Assembly: GCA_030386875.1 (NCBI GenBank)
Contig: CM059572.1
Location: forward strand, 40,049,732-40,113,731
DNA from: Morinoia aosen
Taxonomy: Eukaryota > Arthropoda > Malacostraca > Amphipoda > Talitridae
DNA length: 64,000 bases
Direction of reading: 5' to 3'
Numbering within the stretch: the stretch's first letter is position 1; each line of letters starts with the position of its first letter. Below, in pieces: positions 1 to 12,261 of this stretch. Made by a program: the position numbers and the translations under genes. The notes beneath the pieces are model-generated. The model did no database searches, was not told the DNA's origin, and saw only the letters and a list, made by a program, of their open reading frames with translations.

Positions 1-3000
1 GCTGAATACCCTGATGAATTTTCCCATTTTACAAAATGAGACATAGCACTCTAATCAGGAAATTAATCCATACATACTGAAATGTTTTGAAACTTCTCAT
101 TTATGTTATCATTTCGAGCTTAGTTAATCGCTTGTTGATATAGTGATGCATTGCTCTAATATGATGCAATGCTTTCCTGGGATGTCTTAAATGACCCATA
201 ACAGATCCACCACCACTAATTCAGTGAATGTGTCGTTACTTGAGCCGCACTGCGGTTTTGATCTCTTCATTCAGAAAAGATATAGAAGCGCTTCGAGCCA
301 ATCCAACAGTGTTTTCCACGATCCGTCTCAGCTGGAAATTTCTGACATCTATCTAAAGATGTATTCTCCGATTCAAAGTTTTTCCTTATAGTTGTTAATG
401 CAGTAAGACGGTGTATTATTTACGAGAAATTTTATGCATTACACAGAAGAGCCGGGATAACACAAAAGTTGCCAAAACTGACTATAGCGGAGAATAAGTC
501 CTGAGCGGCATATAAATTGAATTTTGAATTTCCTGTTCTTATGAGATTCATTTCTCCTTAGCTGTGTAACATAAATTGGACTGGCGTTCATGAGTTTTTC
601 CCTTCGTTAATTCATAAACTGTGAGACAAACTTTTCTACATTAAAACATCTCGTATTTCAGCTCGAAGAAATATTTCTTCTACGGGAGAAAGCTCTGACG
701 CATTCCAGCAACCGGCGCTCATTTGCTGCCAGTTCAGACGACTGTTGGTCCTGCCATTATCTTGCATTTATTTGTCTTTATTGTTCAGAGGGAGCCACAC
801 AAGCCTAACCGCAAAATTCAAAGACCCTGCCGCTGGCGGCCTGCTATAAAATACAATTTCTTTGAGAGCGCCAGACAAACCGAGACTCGCCCTGGCCTGG
901 GGCCAAGCCCGGCATCTTGCTCTGAGGCCTTCGCTTCAGTTTAACGGCCGAAATCAACACTACACCGTCCCAATTTATCCTTTTATAGCGTGCTTTTTTT
1001 GCTGCTTGCTTCCCTTGTGCTGGCCCTGGGTTGAAATTAAAAGATGCGGACATGTACTGTGAGAAACATGTTAGCTGTGGGAACTTTCGTGAGACATGCA
1101 GTGCACTTCTTATCTCATCACACGTCGTCCATGTAGTCTTTTATGATACGTTTGGTTATTAGCTGCTAGTGCTAATTATGTTGTAAAAACAGGAGCTTCC
1201 ACCTATCTCCAATTTGAGAATAATTTTCGACTTGGTTTTTTGAATAGTTCGCGAAGCTATAATTAATTTTCATACCTTATAACTCCAAAAAGTAGCTCAT
1301 TTGGCAGGACAACTAATTTAAGAAAAGTAAATAGGCAACTCATTTATAATTTTGTAAGACATATAGTTTATAACTTCGTATGTACTCCAGTTTTGCATAT
1401 TTTTTAATTTCACCAGTAAATCGGCCTTATTTTTTGTACCTCTAGACGGCGGATTTAAAAAAAATAATAAGTATGCGTGCAATTTATTTGTAGCATAATT
1501 TCCCAAAATAAATTTGACGTTCTCACGGCTTGACAGTTGTAACAGAGGAGCCAGCTTGTGTTCAATATGTACCACAGCGACAAGGTTTTCTTCATAAGTC
1601 AAAAGAAATAATAAACTCAAAAGCTTTTACGCGCCATGAAGTGCAGATTTCCCCTATAAGCTCACCCCTAATTCACAGCCCATTTTTTAGCTGTTTTGAA
1701 GGCCATAAATAAATACTTCTAGCACTCATGGAGGTGCAATATTTACCCGCACTTCCTGAAGTCTATGAAAATAAAGTAAACTAATGAGGTGCAAAAACCA
1801 ATTTAAATTACTTTTCTGACATTGAAAAAATAAATTTACATACGATAGTCAGGTTTGTCCAGAGTGTCTTTAAAAGAACTCATTCTTCTAAGTTCCTGTC
1901 GCATAAGACATCGCGCTTGTATGGCAGGTTAGAATCAGACGCTGCCTACACACCGCAGAGATAGCAGAAGATCCTTCAGCAGACGTGTGCTTATATAATG
2001 CATCTCTCGGAGGCAGGAGCTTTAACTGACGATAAAATAAAGTGAGCTGCAAGCTCTACAGTTTAAGGAACGCTTCAAAGGTGTGAGGTCTTGCACGCTT
2101 GGGGAATGCTAATTTATTCTGTCCTGGTCTCTGCGTCTTACTATAACTAAGGGAATCTTACTTGTCACTCATTCGAATAAGGGAAAAATTAGTGAAATGA
2201 CGCTTCATGAATTGCCAAGATTGTAAGCTTGCTCATTTATTTTACCATTTTCATGCGAATGTCGAAATGGCAAACAAAAAGATTACAAACGACACACTTG
2301 TACATTATGCCAAATACACTGCGTGAGTGAACGTTATTTGAATACCATCACCTCTCAAGAGGGCGAAACTCTCCTCCTGCAGCTCTGTTCTAAAAGCCTC
2401 AATTGTTTATTCAGCTCCGCGCATCTCGGTGTCTCTCTTCCAGTCCCAGTTCCTTCTCACGCTGCACAAACTTCCTCAGAGTGCATTAGTCTCGATCTTG
2501 CATATCACTTTTTTGTTTATTCTTCCAGCCCTATCCCGCTGCCTGCATGTGTGCAGCCTTGCCTGAGCTTTTGAGATGCTGCTCAACATCACGCCACGTG
2601 TTGCAAGCACATAGGTGTTTCTCTGTAACAAGTCAAATACAATATTTTCGTCCGGCTAAAATTTAATTTTGCGGCTCAGTTCTTTTGAAATTTCGTGTTG
2701 TTCGGCGCGAAGCTGAGCGATCGATTTATTCACGTTGCACGAAAATGCTAATCTTATGTGCAAACGTGGGCAATAAATACACGGTAAATTTGAGCCCATG
2801 TCATCTGAGATCCCAATAAATATACCAGACACCAAAGGCTCAAATTTTCTTCAAAAAAGCCGGAGGATTAAATGTGAGAAAAACAAAATGCCACGAAGCC
2901 ATGTTCACTTCGCAGAACTACCGCTGCTTGTCGCACAGCCACGACGAAGTTAGTCGTGTTATTTGCAGCTCAGCTAGCAATTCCCGTGACGGAGCCTGAG

Positions 3001-3366
3001 CGTGTATACGGATGTTTTATCATGAAAGAAGTGTACTAAAACATCAATATGTGAACCGAATTTAATGACTACGTATTTTTAAAGAATCATAACCTGGTCA
3101 AGCAGCATCATGTTGAAAAATTATACATCTACTGCCTAATTTAATACATTGCAATTTTATTAAAAAACTTCAAAACAACATGGAAACTGAATTTTATTAA
3201 TCCATAAAGAAATAAATAGATTCATTAGCATGCACAAATGAAAAATTAAGAACGAGACAAGAAATTTTAAAAGAAAGAGATAGTATATCGGTGAACATAA
3301 ATTTAAGAAAACGAGAAAGTGACAAATAGTTCTCAAAGAGCCACACAAGCATACAATATTATTGTA
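1..3366. other. No supported gene; presumed intron/intergenic DNA
   Basis: AT-rich sequence on the 3' side of the minus-strand LDLa exon, so part of it should be that gene's next intron. I found no downstream exon with a recognisable domain on the minus strand. A GC-richer patch at about 780-1040 carries short opposing open frames of about 70 codons that match no family I know. A second patch at 2320-2575 is open on the plus strand for 83 codons without recognisable domains. Confidence 0.5.
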
Positions 3367-3372
3367 ACTCAC
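3367..3372 (-). other. Splice donor GTGAGT of the LDLa exon
   Basis: Read on the minus strand, the LDLa coding sequence runs ...CTGTTCAC and is followed at once by GTGAGT, a strong metazoan 5' splice site. The frame reads only four codons past the sixth LDLa cysteine before a TAA at 3359-3361, which suits an exon end better than a true protein C-terminus. The next exon is not identified in this window. Confidence 0.7.
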
Positions 3373-6283
3373 GTGAACAGTGGGCCGGCTCATCTTCACC
3401 CTTAGGACAATCGGCCTCTCCGTTACAGAACCTGTCAGCGATGACGCAGCTGCCGTCCCTGCAGGCATAGTACCCCAGCCCGCACGCGCCAGCGCTGCCC
3501 TCCGTGCTGGCGTCACCGTCACCGCTCGCGTGACTGGCCTGGCCATCGTTGTCTCTGGCGGACGCCTGTTTCCGACCGTTTTTTGCGAACCGGAAGTCTG
3601 GAGCTCGAGCTTTGCCTTTGAAACTTCTGGTCGACCTGGACTTCATCTCTGAGTTCGAGTCTGAAGAGTTTTTGGGCTCGTGGGTACGATTGGCCACTTT
3701 TTCTTTGCGTCTCATGTCCTCTCGCACAAACGAAACGTCAAATGGGGATTCGCCGCGGCTGTTTTCGTGCCTGTGAGGGTGAGGAGCATTGTACACAGTC
3801 AAATTTCTCTTCCCTTCATGAACAGTTGCAGTTAGCGAACTCTCGTTCTTCATTTGTTCGTGTGAGGAACTATTTTTTAGTAGTTTACCTTTAGGCAAAG
3901 GTGGAATAGGCTTGAGCTCGGATCTTTCTTCGCTATTCACGACCTCGAATACTGAATTTACATAAACCGCATTCTTAGTATCTGGATTATTTAATTCACT
4001 CAATTTCAAAGCGGTTTCAGTCTTGTGGATCTTCTCTACGACGTTATTGTAGTCTGCGTTCTGGGAGACAACTTTCATTGCTTCATTTAAATTTGAATCA
4101 CTTCCTCTTGTCATCAAACTCCTCGATATCTCCTGCCGTTCAGGAAACGGACCCGAATTAGAATTTTCTCCATGAGTTCGTAACAAAAGCGAAGAGTTCG
4201 ACGGCTTAGTCTTAATATTTTGTGGCTGAAATTCTTCCCTCGCTGCTACAGGGACGAAATCAGAGGAAATTTTTGCGGAGGTTTGGACTCGCTCGGCTTG
4301 GTCGTGTTTGCTAAAGCCGATCGAAGACGTGTTGATGGTCCGGGAGGCATATGATCCTGCCTGGGATCTGGTGCCTGCACCGAGTGCTGCCATGCCGTCG
4401 CTCTGATTTACAGAGGCTCCGAGAACAGATGATTTAGGAGACCCCAAACTGCGATCCTTGTCTTTATCTCTGACTGACTTCTGGATTTTTATACTCTCGT
4501 AAACTTCTGCCATGGCGCCAGCTGACACTTGACTGTCTCTCGAGTCCTGCGACTGCAGTGGGTTCCGCTGATGAATACGAGAACTTTGACTGCCCCCTTT
4601 TGATCTAAGAGAATCATTGTCGTCCACACCATCTCCACGAGATAACAGATTTCCAGCAGCGCTGAAAGATGCGTTTGCCTCTCTTTTGTAATGCTGAAAA
4701 ATTTCAAAATCGTTTTTGTTCTCAGAGTCTTCCTCATTTAGACTATTTCCGCTAAGCTGGTCATTGTCATCTTCATGTGTCGCTTTTTCGTCGCTTTTCA
4801 AGTCGCCGGAAACATTCGAATGAATGTATTTTTTTCCCCCATCCTCATGCTGCGCGTGCTGCTCCGCCACGTCAAGAGGTGTTAAAGAAGCTGACAGATC
4901 GTCCTCGCTCAGGCCGCCACTTTGGTGTGATCTTTTGTATCTTATTAAATTTTTGTCAGCAGAAAGCGTACCTCTTAAAACTTTTGAGAATCCTTTTCGA
5001 AAAATGGAGTTACTTTGAGAAAGAGATTTCCCAGCTTGGCGATGGTTCCAAGTTAAGCGCCTAACTTTGTATGCACTTTCAAGATTTACCACCGGAATAT
5101 CAAGTAGACTGCCGGATACTGGAGTCAAAAATACATGCTCGTCTCCGGCCAAACTTGCGACATGTCTTACATTACCATTTGGACTTGAAACATTTGAAAG
5201 CACGGATCTTTTACGACGCTGAGAAAGGAAGCTCGCAACTGGAGAGTCTCTTTCTCGAAAAGTAAAAGGGATATCTACGAGGTCACCAGCTCCAGGCTTG
5301 CTTCTAAATGATGCGTTGTCTAGTCGTCGTAGTTTGACTTCGGAATTCTTTAGAAAAAGGCGGTGTCGTAAAGAAGAATTGAAATCGGACCTTACATTTT
5401 GCACACTTTCGCCTTCACGCGGAGTATTTCTTCTACTTTTATTCATTTTTCTGCGGTCACTGGAATTCAACTCATCGCTTTGCTTTATTGCTGCGCGCCC
5501 ACCATTTCCGACGCCGCCATTTCCAAGTTCATTATGATCCCTTTCAAACATTTGTTGATAGCTCATCCTCGATTCACGTTCAAAATAAAATTGACCTTTT
5601 GCTTGAGACAAAGAAGTCAATTTAGAAGCTGTAGAAGTTCGATGTTGCTCATCTCCGACCGTCAATTGATCGCTTCCCTCCACTGCCAATGTTAGCCCCT
5701 TGTCGAGTTTTTGGGCGGACGAGAATTGCAGCGACAGGAGCAAACACAACGTGATGCAATTGCAAAAACTCGCCCGTAAAAAACCTAAGGATGAGTTTAT
5801 CAGAACCCGGCGAACTCTTGTCGATTTTGATAGGAAAAGGGGTTTGGGAATGTGTGTTTTAGAAATATTGAATGCGTTTGATATTCGCCCAATTGCAGAC
5901 ATAGAATCATGTTTTTTTTCGTATACAGCACTTTCATCAGCGTGACGTAGCTCGACCACTGTTTTACAAACGGATGATGCATGCAGCTCGTTACAAGGAA
6001 GGGAAGAATCTCGAGGAGGAAAAAAATAATCAATATTCGGATAATTTGACATCTCCACCTCACTTGCAGGTCTCTGTAACCCTATCACAAAACTCCGACA
6101 CTCTCGATTTCCCTCTTTGTCCAAGTCACTGCAAACTTCAGAAAAACCGAGCGTGATCTTCCTTCTTTCACTAAATCCATCGCCAATCAGTTTCCGCTGC
6201 CAGGCCTTGCCTTTTATTTGTGTTCCAAAGTCGTTGTACTGCCGACTTCGTTTGACATCCAGCGGAGCGATGTCATTTTCCAT
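3373..6283 (-). CDS. Large exon of an extracellular LDLa-domain protein
   Basis: A single open frame of about 970 codons, far longer than chance in this DNA. The N-terminal ~165 residues are polar. A hydrophobic stretch follows at about 174-190 (CNCITLCLLLSLQFSSA), ending in a plausible signal-peptidase site (SSA|Q) or acting as a type II signal anchor. Residues ~190-930 are Ser/Asn/Lys-rich and look disordered, with many N-glycosylation sequons. A furin-type site SQRRKR|S lies at 354-360 and a second basic site RYKR at 448-451. An LDL-receptor class A module occupies 933-970, with all six cysteines (C934, C941, C946, C953, C959, C969) and the acidic DCPKGEDE calcium-binding segment. An in-frame TAA directly precedes the ATG at 6283. 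Internal ATGs at residues 78 and 128 (codon at 5900-5902) are alternative starts that would place the signal nearer the N-terminus. The exon ends at a GTGAGT donor, so the protein continues. Single LDLa modules occur in secreted proteins, receptors and membrane serine proteases; I cannot name the family. Confidence 0.8.
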
Positions 6284-6820
6284 TTAGATTTTTCTGGCTT
6301 TGTTAAAACGGATCCCGCAATTTTACTGTCAGCCTTCTTTTTAAGCTTGCCTGGTGAACATGACACGAAAGTTTACCTGCGCTATCGTGCTCGAAAAGTC
6401 CTAAGTAATTTATCGATGTCGAGCTCGCACTGAGTCTGTTTGTTGACTCTCTGATTTATGAGATCATCAAGTTTGAAAACATTGACTCACATTTTCTAAA
6501 AAAGTAAATGGAAATTTTTTGTTGTGTTATGACTTGATTCACTTATTTTGCTGCTGAATGCTGCTACTGCAATTCTTACGTGGTTTCCTCGGCGCTGCCT
6601 CCGGAAATAAATCCATTTGTTCAGCAAACGAAGCCCTGCAACAAAGAGAAGAGTGAGATTTAGAGCATTTTTGGGATAGCAATACACTGGGCTTAACTGA
6701 CCTTGACATAACTAAAACTCGTTACGAGTTACGAACTCGTCAGAGGGATGTACGCAAAAAAAGATGGAACGTGGACAGTTTTCAGATAAAGATTAATAAA
6801 GCTAAAAATCTCTTTTGGCT
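6284..6820. other. Upstream flank of the LDLa exon, no gene seen
   Basis: This should hold the 5' UTR, an upstream intron or the promoter of the minus-strand gene. I see no convincing TATA box, upstream exon or conserved motif. Confidence 0.35.
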
Positions 6821-7190
6821 GAAAAATAAGAGCTAACGTAATCGAAAATGCCAGAAGTAGCGTAGGAGAGGAATTATATAACTTACTAAAAATACATGAG
6901 CTAATAAAACTGCAAGATGAGAACTATTGCCTACAAGACACATTAGGGCTGGCATCATTGAAACATCAAGACTAGCCAAGAAAAGTGTCAAAATAATGTA
7001 GAAAGGAGCGTACATTAGAGTTAGAGAAGCTACTATCATAGTGAAGAACCATAAAACAATAATCTAGGTGAAAAATAAGAGCTAGTGCGAATGAAACACC
7101 AGAGCTAGCCAAGGAAAGTATTTACTTAGAGTGGCGCAAAGATTGGAGCGGATGAAACCGCTAAAAAGAACCGAAGCTAGCATGAGTGAG
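6821..7190. repeat. Degenerate direct repeats, ~250-bp and shorter spacing
   Basis: The string gaaaaataagagcta occurs at 6821 and again at 7070. A looser motif of the form gatgaaacaccagagctagccaag recurs near 6960, 7090 and 7150 (examples: aacatcaagactagccaag and gaaacaccagagctagccaag). The copies are too diverged to set a precise unit. Confidence 0.45.
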
Positions 7191-7895
7191 AGCGAACTGT
7201 ATCTGATCAACACACCGCATCCTTCAGTGAGGTGTTGACGTGGCATTTCTCTAGCGCACCATAAACATCCGCTGCAGCGCCAAAACGCCTCTTATACGGG
7301 CTCGTCGTAGGATTGGGTTTGGTGATGTATTCTCCCCTACTGTGGAGGGAAGGCATGCATCATATGCCTCAAAACTCCATTATTTTATACAACAGATTTA
7401 AGTTTCCATGAAAATGCTATCTGCCAATGATAATTATCTTATATAGATGGAAATTTTAAACTATGACCAACACTTGATGCCACCAATGATGAGCAATAAA
7501 GAGAACAGTGCATGAAAAATTAAATTCACAACTAAGGTATCTTGAAAACAAAAATATATCTCTCTATCTCTCCATTACATAGAAAACCAGTTCGTACACC
7601 CATTGACTAATAACATCGAAAACCAAAGTCTAAAACTACTTTAGCCAAGCAGCTCAATTGTAATTATAGAATCAAAAACTAGACTCACAGCAAAAGGTAA
7701 ACAAAAGACCAAAGCAAAAGAACAGTTTGTTGGCAGATGGAAATGAAGGTTATGGTTATTCAGGTTTCCCAAAATTCCAGACTGTGTACTTAATTTGTAT
7801 TTTTTACGCGTAGAAAGCAGTTTCTGTAAGCTTATACGACCAGAAAAAATACTCTAAAACTTGATTTATTTACATCATCTAAGTTTTATTTTCAT
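7191..7895. other. No gene seen
   Basis: AT-rich non-coding DNA with frequent stops in all frames, ending at the 6-bp duplication caacag (7896-7901) that borders the first DR element. Confidence 0.4.
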
Positions 7896-7901
7896 CAACA
7901 G

Positions 7902-8260
7902 TGCCCCTCAGGGTGATACAACTGTTGTATCTATGGGAATAAGCGCTCCTAGGGGGACAATGTGAGGGCCCGAGCTGAGAGTTAGGTAGGCCTTCTTTTT
8001 GTTGAAATGAAATGTTTTAGTAATGTTAAAGGACCATCTTTATTTCGGTTCACTGCTGTCCTGTTTTTCAGCACCTACTACTTTCTTCTTCAACTTTTAT
8101 CTTGTTTCATGAACTTATTCTCAACTTACTGTTTCTATGCCCTTTCTACATAGATTCCACGTTTTCTAAACTCCATTCTAAGTGGTGCTTTCCTCCTTCC
8201 TCTCTTTGAATCGCCTTTGTTGCGGCTTAAACTTACTAATGATCTAATCTAATCTATCAC
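7902..8260 (+). mobile_element. DR family copy A (SINE-like, full length)
   Basis: A 359-bp unit that recurs at least six more times in this window. It starts with cccctcagggtgatacaactg and contains the core ggttcactgctgtcctgttt followed by cagcacctactactttct. It ends after cctttgttgcggcttaaact with a short ctaat-type tail (gatctaatctaatcta). It is flanked by caacag on both sides (7896-7901 and 8261-8266), read as a target-site duplication. It has no open frame and no clear tRNA-type A/B box. Confidence 0.75.
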
Positions 8261-8346
8261 CAACAGTAACCGACCGAAGGGAAATCTTCAGGTGGTGTGA
8301 GGAAATTACGGGTTCTACTTTGGCAAACCGCCCAGTCTTCTCACGA

Positions 8347-8591
8347 GCCTATCTTTCCGGTTCCCTGATGTCCTTTCTTTTCAGCACGTACTACTTTCTT
8401 CTATAACTTTAATTTTGTTTCATAAACTTCTTAAATAGCGGTTTCTATACGAAGGGAATCATGCAGAAAACACACCATGCGCGTATTTTCCCCGTTCTCT
8501 TAGGTCCAAACTAAATGGTGCCTTCCTCCATTTTCTCTTTGAAACACCGTTGTTGTAGTTTGAGAGACTCAAACTAACTAGCGATTTAATC
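8347..8591 (+). mobile_element. DR family copy B (5'-truncated)
   Basis: Aligns to the DR consensus from the core (tttccggttccctgatgtcc) through the 3' part (ggtgccttcctccattttctc, then actcaaactaactagcgatt). The first ~130 bp of the family are missing, as expected for incomplete reverse transcription or later deletion. It lies only ~85 bp after copy A, in the same orientation. Confidence 0.65.
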
Positions 8592-8633
8592 TCTCTCGAA
8601 AAAATCATTTTCACTGGAGAATTCAGAGATCAA

Positions 8634-9290
8634 GAAGCCAACAGAGTTCACGAAGCCAACAGAGTCCAGGAAGCCAACAGAGTCCAGGAAGCCAACAGAG
8701 TCCAGGAAGCCAACAGAGTTCAGGAAGCCAACAGAGTCCAGGAAGCCAACAGAGTCCAGGAAGCCAACAGAGTCCAGGAAGCCAACAGAGTCCAGGAAGC
8801 CAACAGAGTCCAGGAAACCAACAGAGTCCAGGAAGCCAACAGAGTCCAGGAAGCCAACAGAGTCCAGGAAGCCAACAGAGTCCAGGAAGCCAACAGAGTC
8901 CAGGAAGCCAACAGAGTCCAGGAAGCCAACAGAGTCCAGGAAGCCAACAGAGTCCAGGAAGCCAACAGAGTCCAGGAAGCCAACAGAGTCCAGGAAGCCA
9001 ACAGAGTCCAGGAAGCCAACAGAGTCCAGGAAGCCAACAGAGTCCAGGAAGCCAACAGAGTCCAGGAAGCCAACAGAGTCCAGGAAGCCAACAGAGTCCA
9101 GGAAGCCAACAGAGTCCAGGAAGCCAACAGAGTCCAGGAAGCCAACAGAGTCCAGGAAGCCAACAGAGTCCAGGAAGCCAACAGAGTCCAGGAAGCCAAC
9201 AGAGTCCAGGAAGCCAACAGAGTCCAGGAAGCCAACAGAGTTCAGGAAGATAACAGAGTCCAGGAAGCCAACAGAGTTCAGGAAGCCAAC
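8634..9290. repeat. 18-bp minisatellite, ~36 copies
   Basis: Tandem unit gaagccaacagagtccag, with a few gagttcag variants near both ends and one aaacc variant near 8815. The unit and its complement contain none of TAA, TAG or TGA, so all six frames are open. Minus-strand frames read repeats such as VGFLDS (part of a 256-codon frame) and WTLLAS. These frames are a property of the unit, not evidence of a gene. The array sits between DR copy B and a short DR fragment. Confidence 0.95.
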
Positions 9291-9323
9291 ATTGAACTTA
9301 AGAAACGTTGCATTGCGTACTTT

Positions 9324-9351
9324 CGCTTCACTGCTGTCCTGTTCTTCAGCA
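9324..9351 (+). repeat. Short fragment resembling the DR core
   Basis: The stretch gcttcactgctgtcctgttc followed by ttcagca matches the DR core (ggttcactgctgtcctgtttttcagcac, given here only as a landmark), but the match is lost on both sides. It may be a broken copy next to the 18-bp array or a chance relic. Confidence 0.35.
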
Positions 9352-9407
9352 TTCAAAGGCTAAAATTCAAATTGATTCAAATGCTTCAGTGGACTGCTTG
9401 AAATCAG

Positions 9408-9665
9408 ACTGGAGAATGGTTGTGACAACGTCTTCGAGGGCGCAGCAGAAAACCTGTCATTTTTGTATGTCGTCAGAAAAACGTTCACGCTAGAAGATTT
9501 TGGCCCCATAAAAGGCCAGTCTGGAAACTACCAAAATCTTTAAATTTGAAATTCATCTAAACAATTATGAAGAATTGAGACCATTCACCATTTGGCAAAT
9601 GGTTGTCACAGCGTCGGCATAGACGCTGTAAAGAACGTGTCCTATTTGTGTGTCCCAAAAAAATT
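9408..9665 (+). repeat. Diverged ~75-bp direct duplication
   Basis: 9408-9483 and 9588-9665 align: ggagaatggttgtgacaacg against ggcaaatggttgtcacagcg, then aaaacctgtcatttttgtat against agaacgtgtcctatttgtgt. Translated in the matching frame, the first copy reads WRMVVTTSSRAQQKTCHFCM and the second is similar but interrupted by two stops. This suggests an old duplicated, possibly once-coding segment of unknown identity. Confidence 0.5.
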
Positions 9666-12254
9666 AATTAGCTCAGTGAATGACATTTTTGCCAAACTGG
9701 AGATGAGTTCATCCACAGTTATCGCTGGAAAACGGCTGACTACTCATATAGTTCACGTTGGTACTCATTCACCGCATCAAATGACCTAGACTCAAATTTC
9801 CATCTATCATCTGAATGAGTAATTAAGCAGCAAATCCCTTTACATCGAATTTTCAACGAGACGAAGTGAAGTGCATGCAATTTACAGCCTCACTGAAAAA
9901 AGAGCCCGAGGATGCGCATGTTTAGAGCGTAGAGGATTGATAAATTTGAAACCAGACGCTGTTTTTAACATTACGATGTTTGCATGCGAGCGCAGTGCAT
10001 GGGAAGCGGCTCTCTGGTGGCACTTAACCTGCCGCAACGCGAAGTGTCGCGGTCACCGTAGTGCCGGCCGGCCCAGGCTGTATACTAAGGTAATGTGGTC
10101 GGAGGTTACTCGCTAACCTCGGGTTACGACTGCTCCGCACCTGCGCGGCAGCTCTGATGGCTCGGCCAGGCTTTACGGCTTCGGTTGTTACCTCCCAGGA
10201 GGTGTTTTGTGGTCCTCAGCCTCTGCTCCGTTCCTTATCCCCAGGCTGTCATCTCGGAAATGCTTCAAGTGGCTGCATATTCCCGTTAGCTTCGTAGCGC
10301 TTCGCATGCGAGCGTCGTTTATCTGCAAAATAATTTGTTACTCCTATTTTTTAATTGATTACACTGTGAGATATTAAAGCTACGAGTCGGTAGCGCTCGA
10401 TATGAAGCACTTGATAATGAAGCATTGAATTATTAGTCACTGGTATAACGTGACCCCCATGACATCAGAAAAGCTGTGGTATTAAAAGTTATGTACACCC
10501 AAGCTCTCATGGGAGTGAGAAGCAACTCATGACAAAAGTATGATTGTGAATATGCGTTTTTATAAATATTACAAGAACAAGTGCAAAATGTAGACTCAGT
10601 TTTAACTATATTTCGTTTTCAAAAAGGAAGCTTTTCATTTACGTTTGAAGACAAATCTGGAAGCCTTCGTCAGTGGCACATCTGTCGATATTCTGGAACT
10701 CATATTGATGAATTCTCATGAACAGCTATGGTCAAGCAAAAAAAAGGCAAGTACGCTTCTCGTGCAACGTTTTACCTATTAAATTGAAAAGATTACCAGC
10801 AGTTCTCTTGATGCGTTGATCCTGTTACAAAATTGCGCGTCAATGTACCAGCGTTTTGCATTCTCGAATTTAAATACTTTTGCCTCTACTATTTCAAGGT
10901 GTGTGTTTAACATCCATTTTCTAGTTTTTCATTCATTAGCCAGCTGATAGTATTTTTGGCATATTGTTCTTCTCTTGTATTATCTCCTTCATTGTTCTCT
11001 TTTTACTTGAACATACTCTCTTGTGACACTAAGTATTAACTGTTGGTTTTACGGTTATTAGAGGTTAATTAAAACTTTCATTACCTCTAAGACTTGCTGA
11101 ATGAAAAGACGAAATTTTGTTTTATTTGCTTTGAATGAGAATGGGTCGCTAATGGTCAAATACATTTCAATTTATGAAGAACGTAGACCAGGTTCTTCGC
11201 ATTTAATCTTTCTCTTAGTTGAATGGTTAATGCTTTCGTCCTCAGATTTTGACACCAGTCAATGTAAAATGAGGCCAAAAAAACATATCATAATCCACAT
11301 GTGGACCTTGAGGACTGATGCACCGGTAGGGCAAATTTATTTCTGCTTGGCAGGGACAGATTACTCTCCAGCTCAGCGTGAATCTTCCTGCATCAAGCTG
11401 GTGAAAATGGCAACTACTTTAACTTAGCATGATATTTTGTGTCTACGACGGCGCGAACTCATGCATGTGATTCCATTGCAAGGAGTAAAGGGTATATAAA
11501 CAACCGAAATGGAACAGAAAAAGCAGTCAAAAGCTGAAAGTTTCAGTTAGTGATGTAATATCTGTCCGTATTACAAGTTTATATCATGAATGTCACAACA
11601 ATCCTATCGAAATTCTTTTGCCTTCAACACTCAACACTTCCAAAAATTTATATAAATTTTGAATCGGAGTCTTCTTGAAGTCATTAGGTACAATACGCTA
11701 GCAGTGCTACAGAGCCTCAACCTATAATTTGATGATGTGCTCGGCACAAATGTCCATTTGGCGTCGGGACCGGAACAGCTCGATGCATTACGGCAATCGC
11801 AGCATCCAAATAAGAGTTAGAACTCTCCCGCCTCTTATATTTGGCAGCCGCTACGGTAGCTAAAGGTCGGCTCCATGAGAGCAATTTTGCCAATTAACCA
11901 GGAAAGCGTCCCTAAAACCTGCGCTCTAGAGCTTTTTTCTCGCTGCCAAACATTTGTCGGCCAATATGAGCGTGATCGAAGCTGCCAAATGGCACTTGAT
12001 TGTATGGTTAGCTACGAAAACCTCGCTTCAAACACTGGGAGCTCACGTCAATTTTTAATCCCACTAATTACTTCTGCGTTTTTCAGCAGTATTATTTTTC
12101 AATACGTCTCTTACTTACAAATGCAGTGTATTGCAAGCATAATTCTGGGATTGCGTTTGATGAAACTTGATTTTTTCAACAAAAATATGTAGCTATCAAC
12201 TAAAGCGCGTGTTCTTTGTCACCAGTAAAGTGTGTATTTACTGAAATACTTGGC
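9666..12254. other. No supported gene
   Basis: AT-rich except for a GC-richer patch at about 9960-10310 in which no frame resembles a known protein. Plus-strand frames of 108 codons at 11101 and 105 codons at 11875 have no recognisable domain and fall within chance expectation. Confidence 0.4.
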
Positions 12255-12261
12255 ATAATTA

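Noticed and set aside
3380-6156. Short plus-strand ORFs opposite the LDLa exon
   Set aside because: Shadow frames of a strongly coding minus-strand exon with a recognisable domain.
8586-9356. 256-codon VGFLDS-repeat protein
   Set aside because: The 18-bp unit is stop-free in all six frames, so the open frame carries no information.
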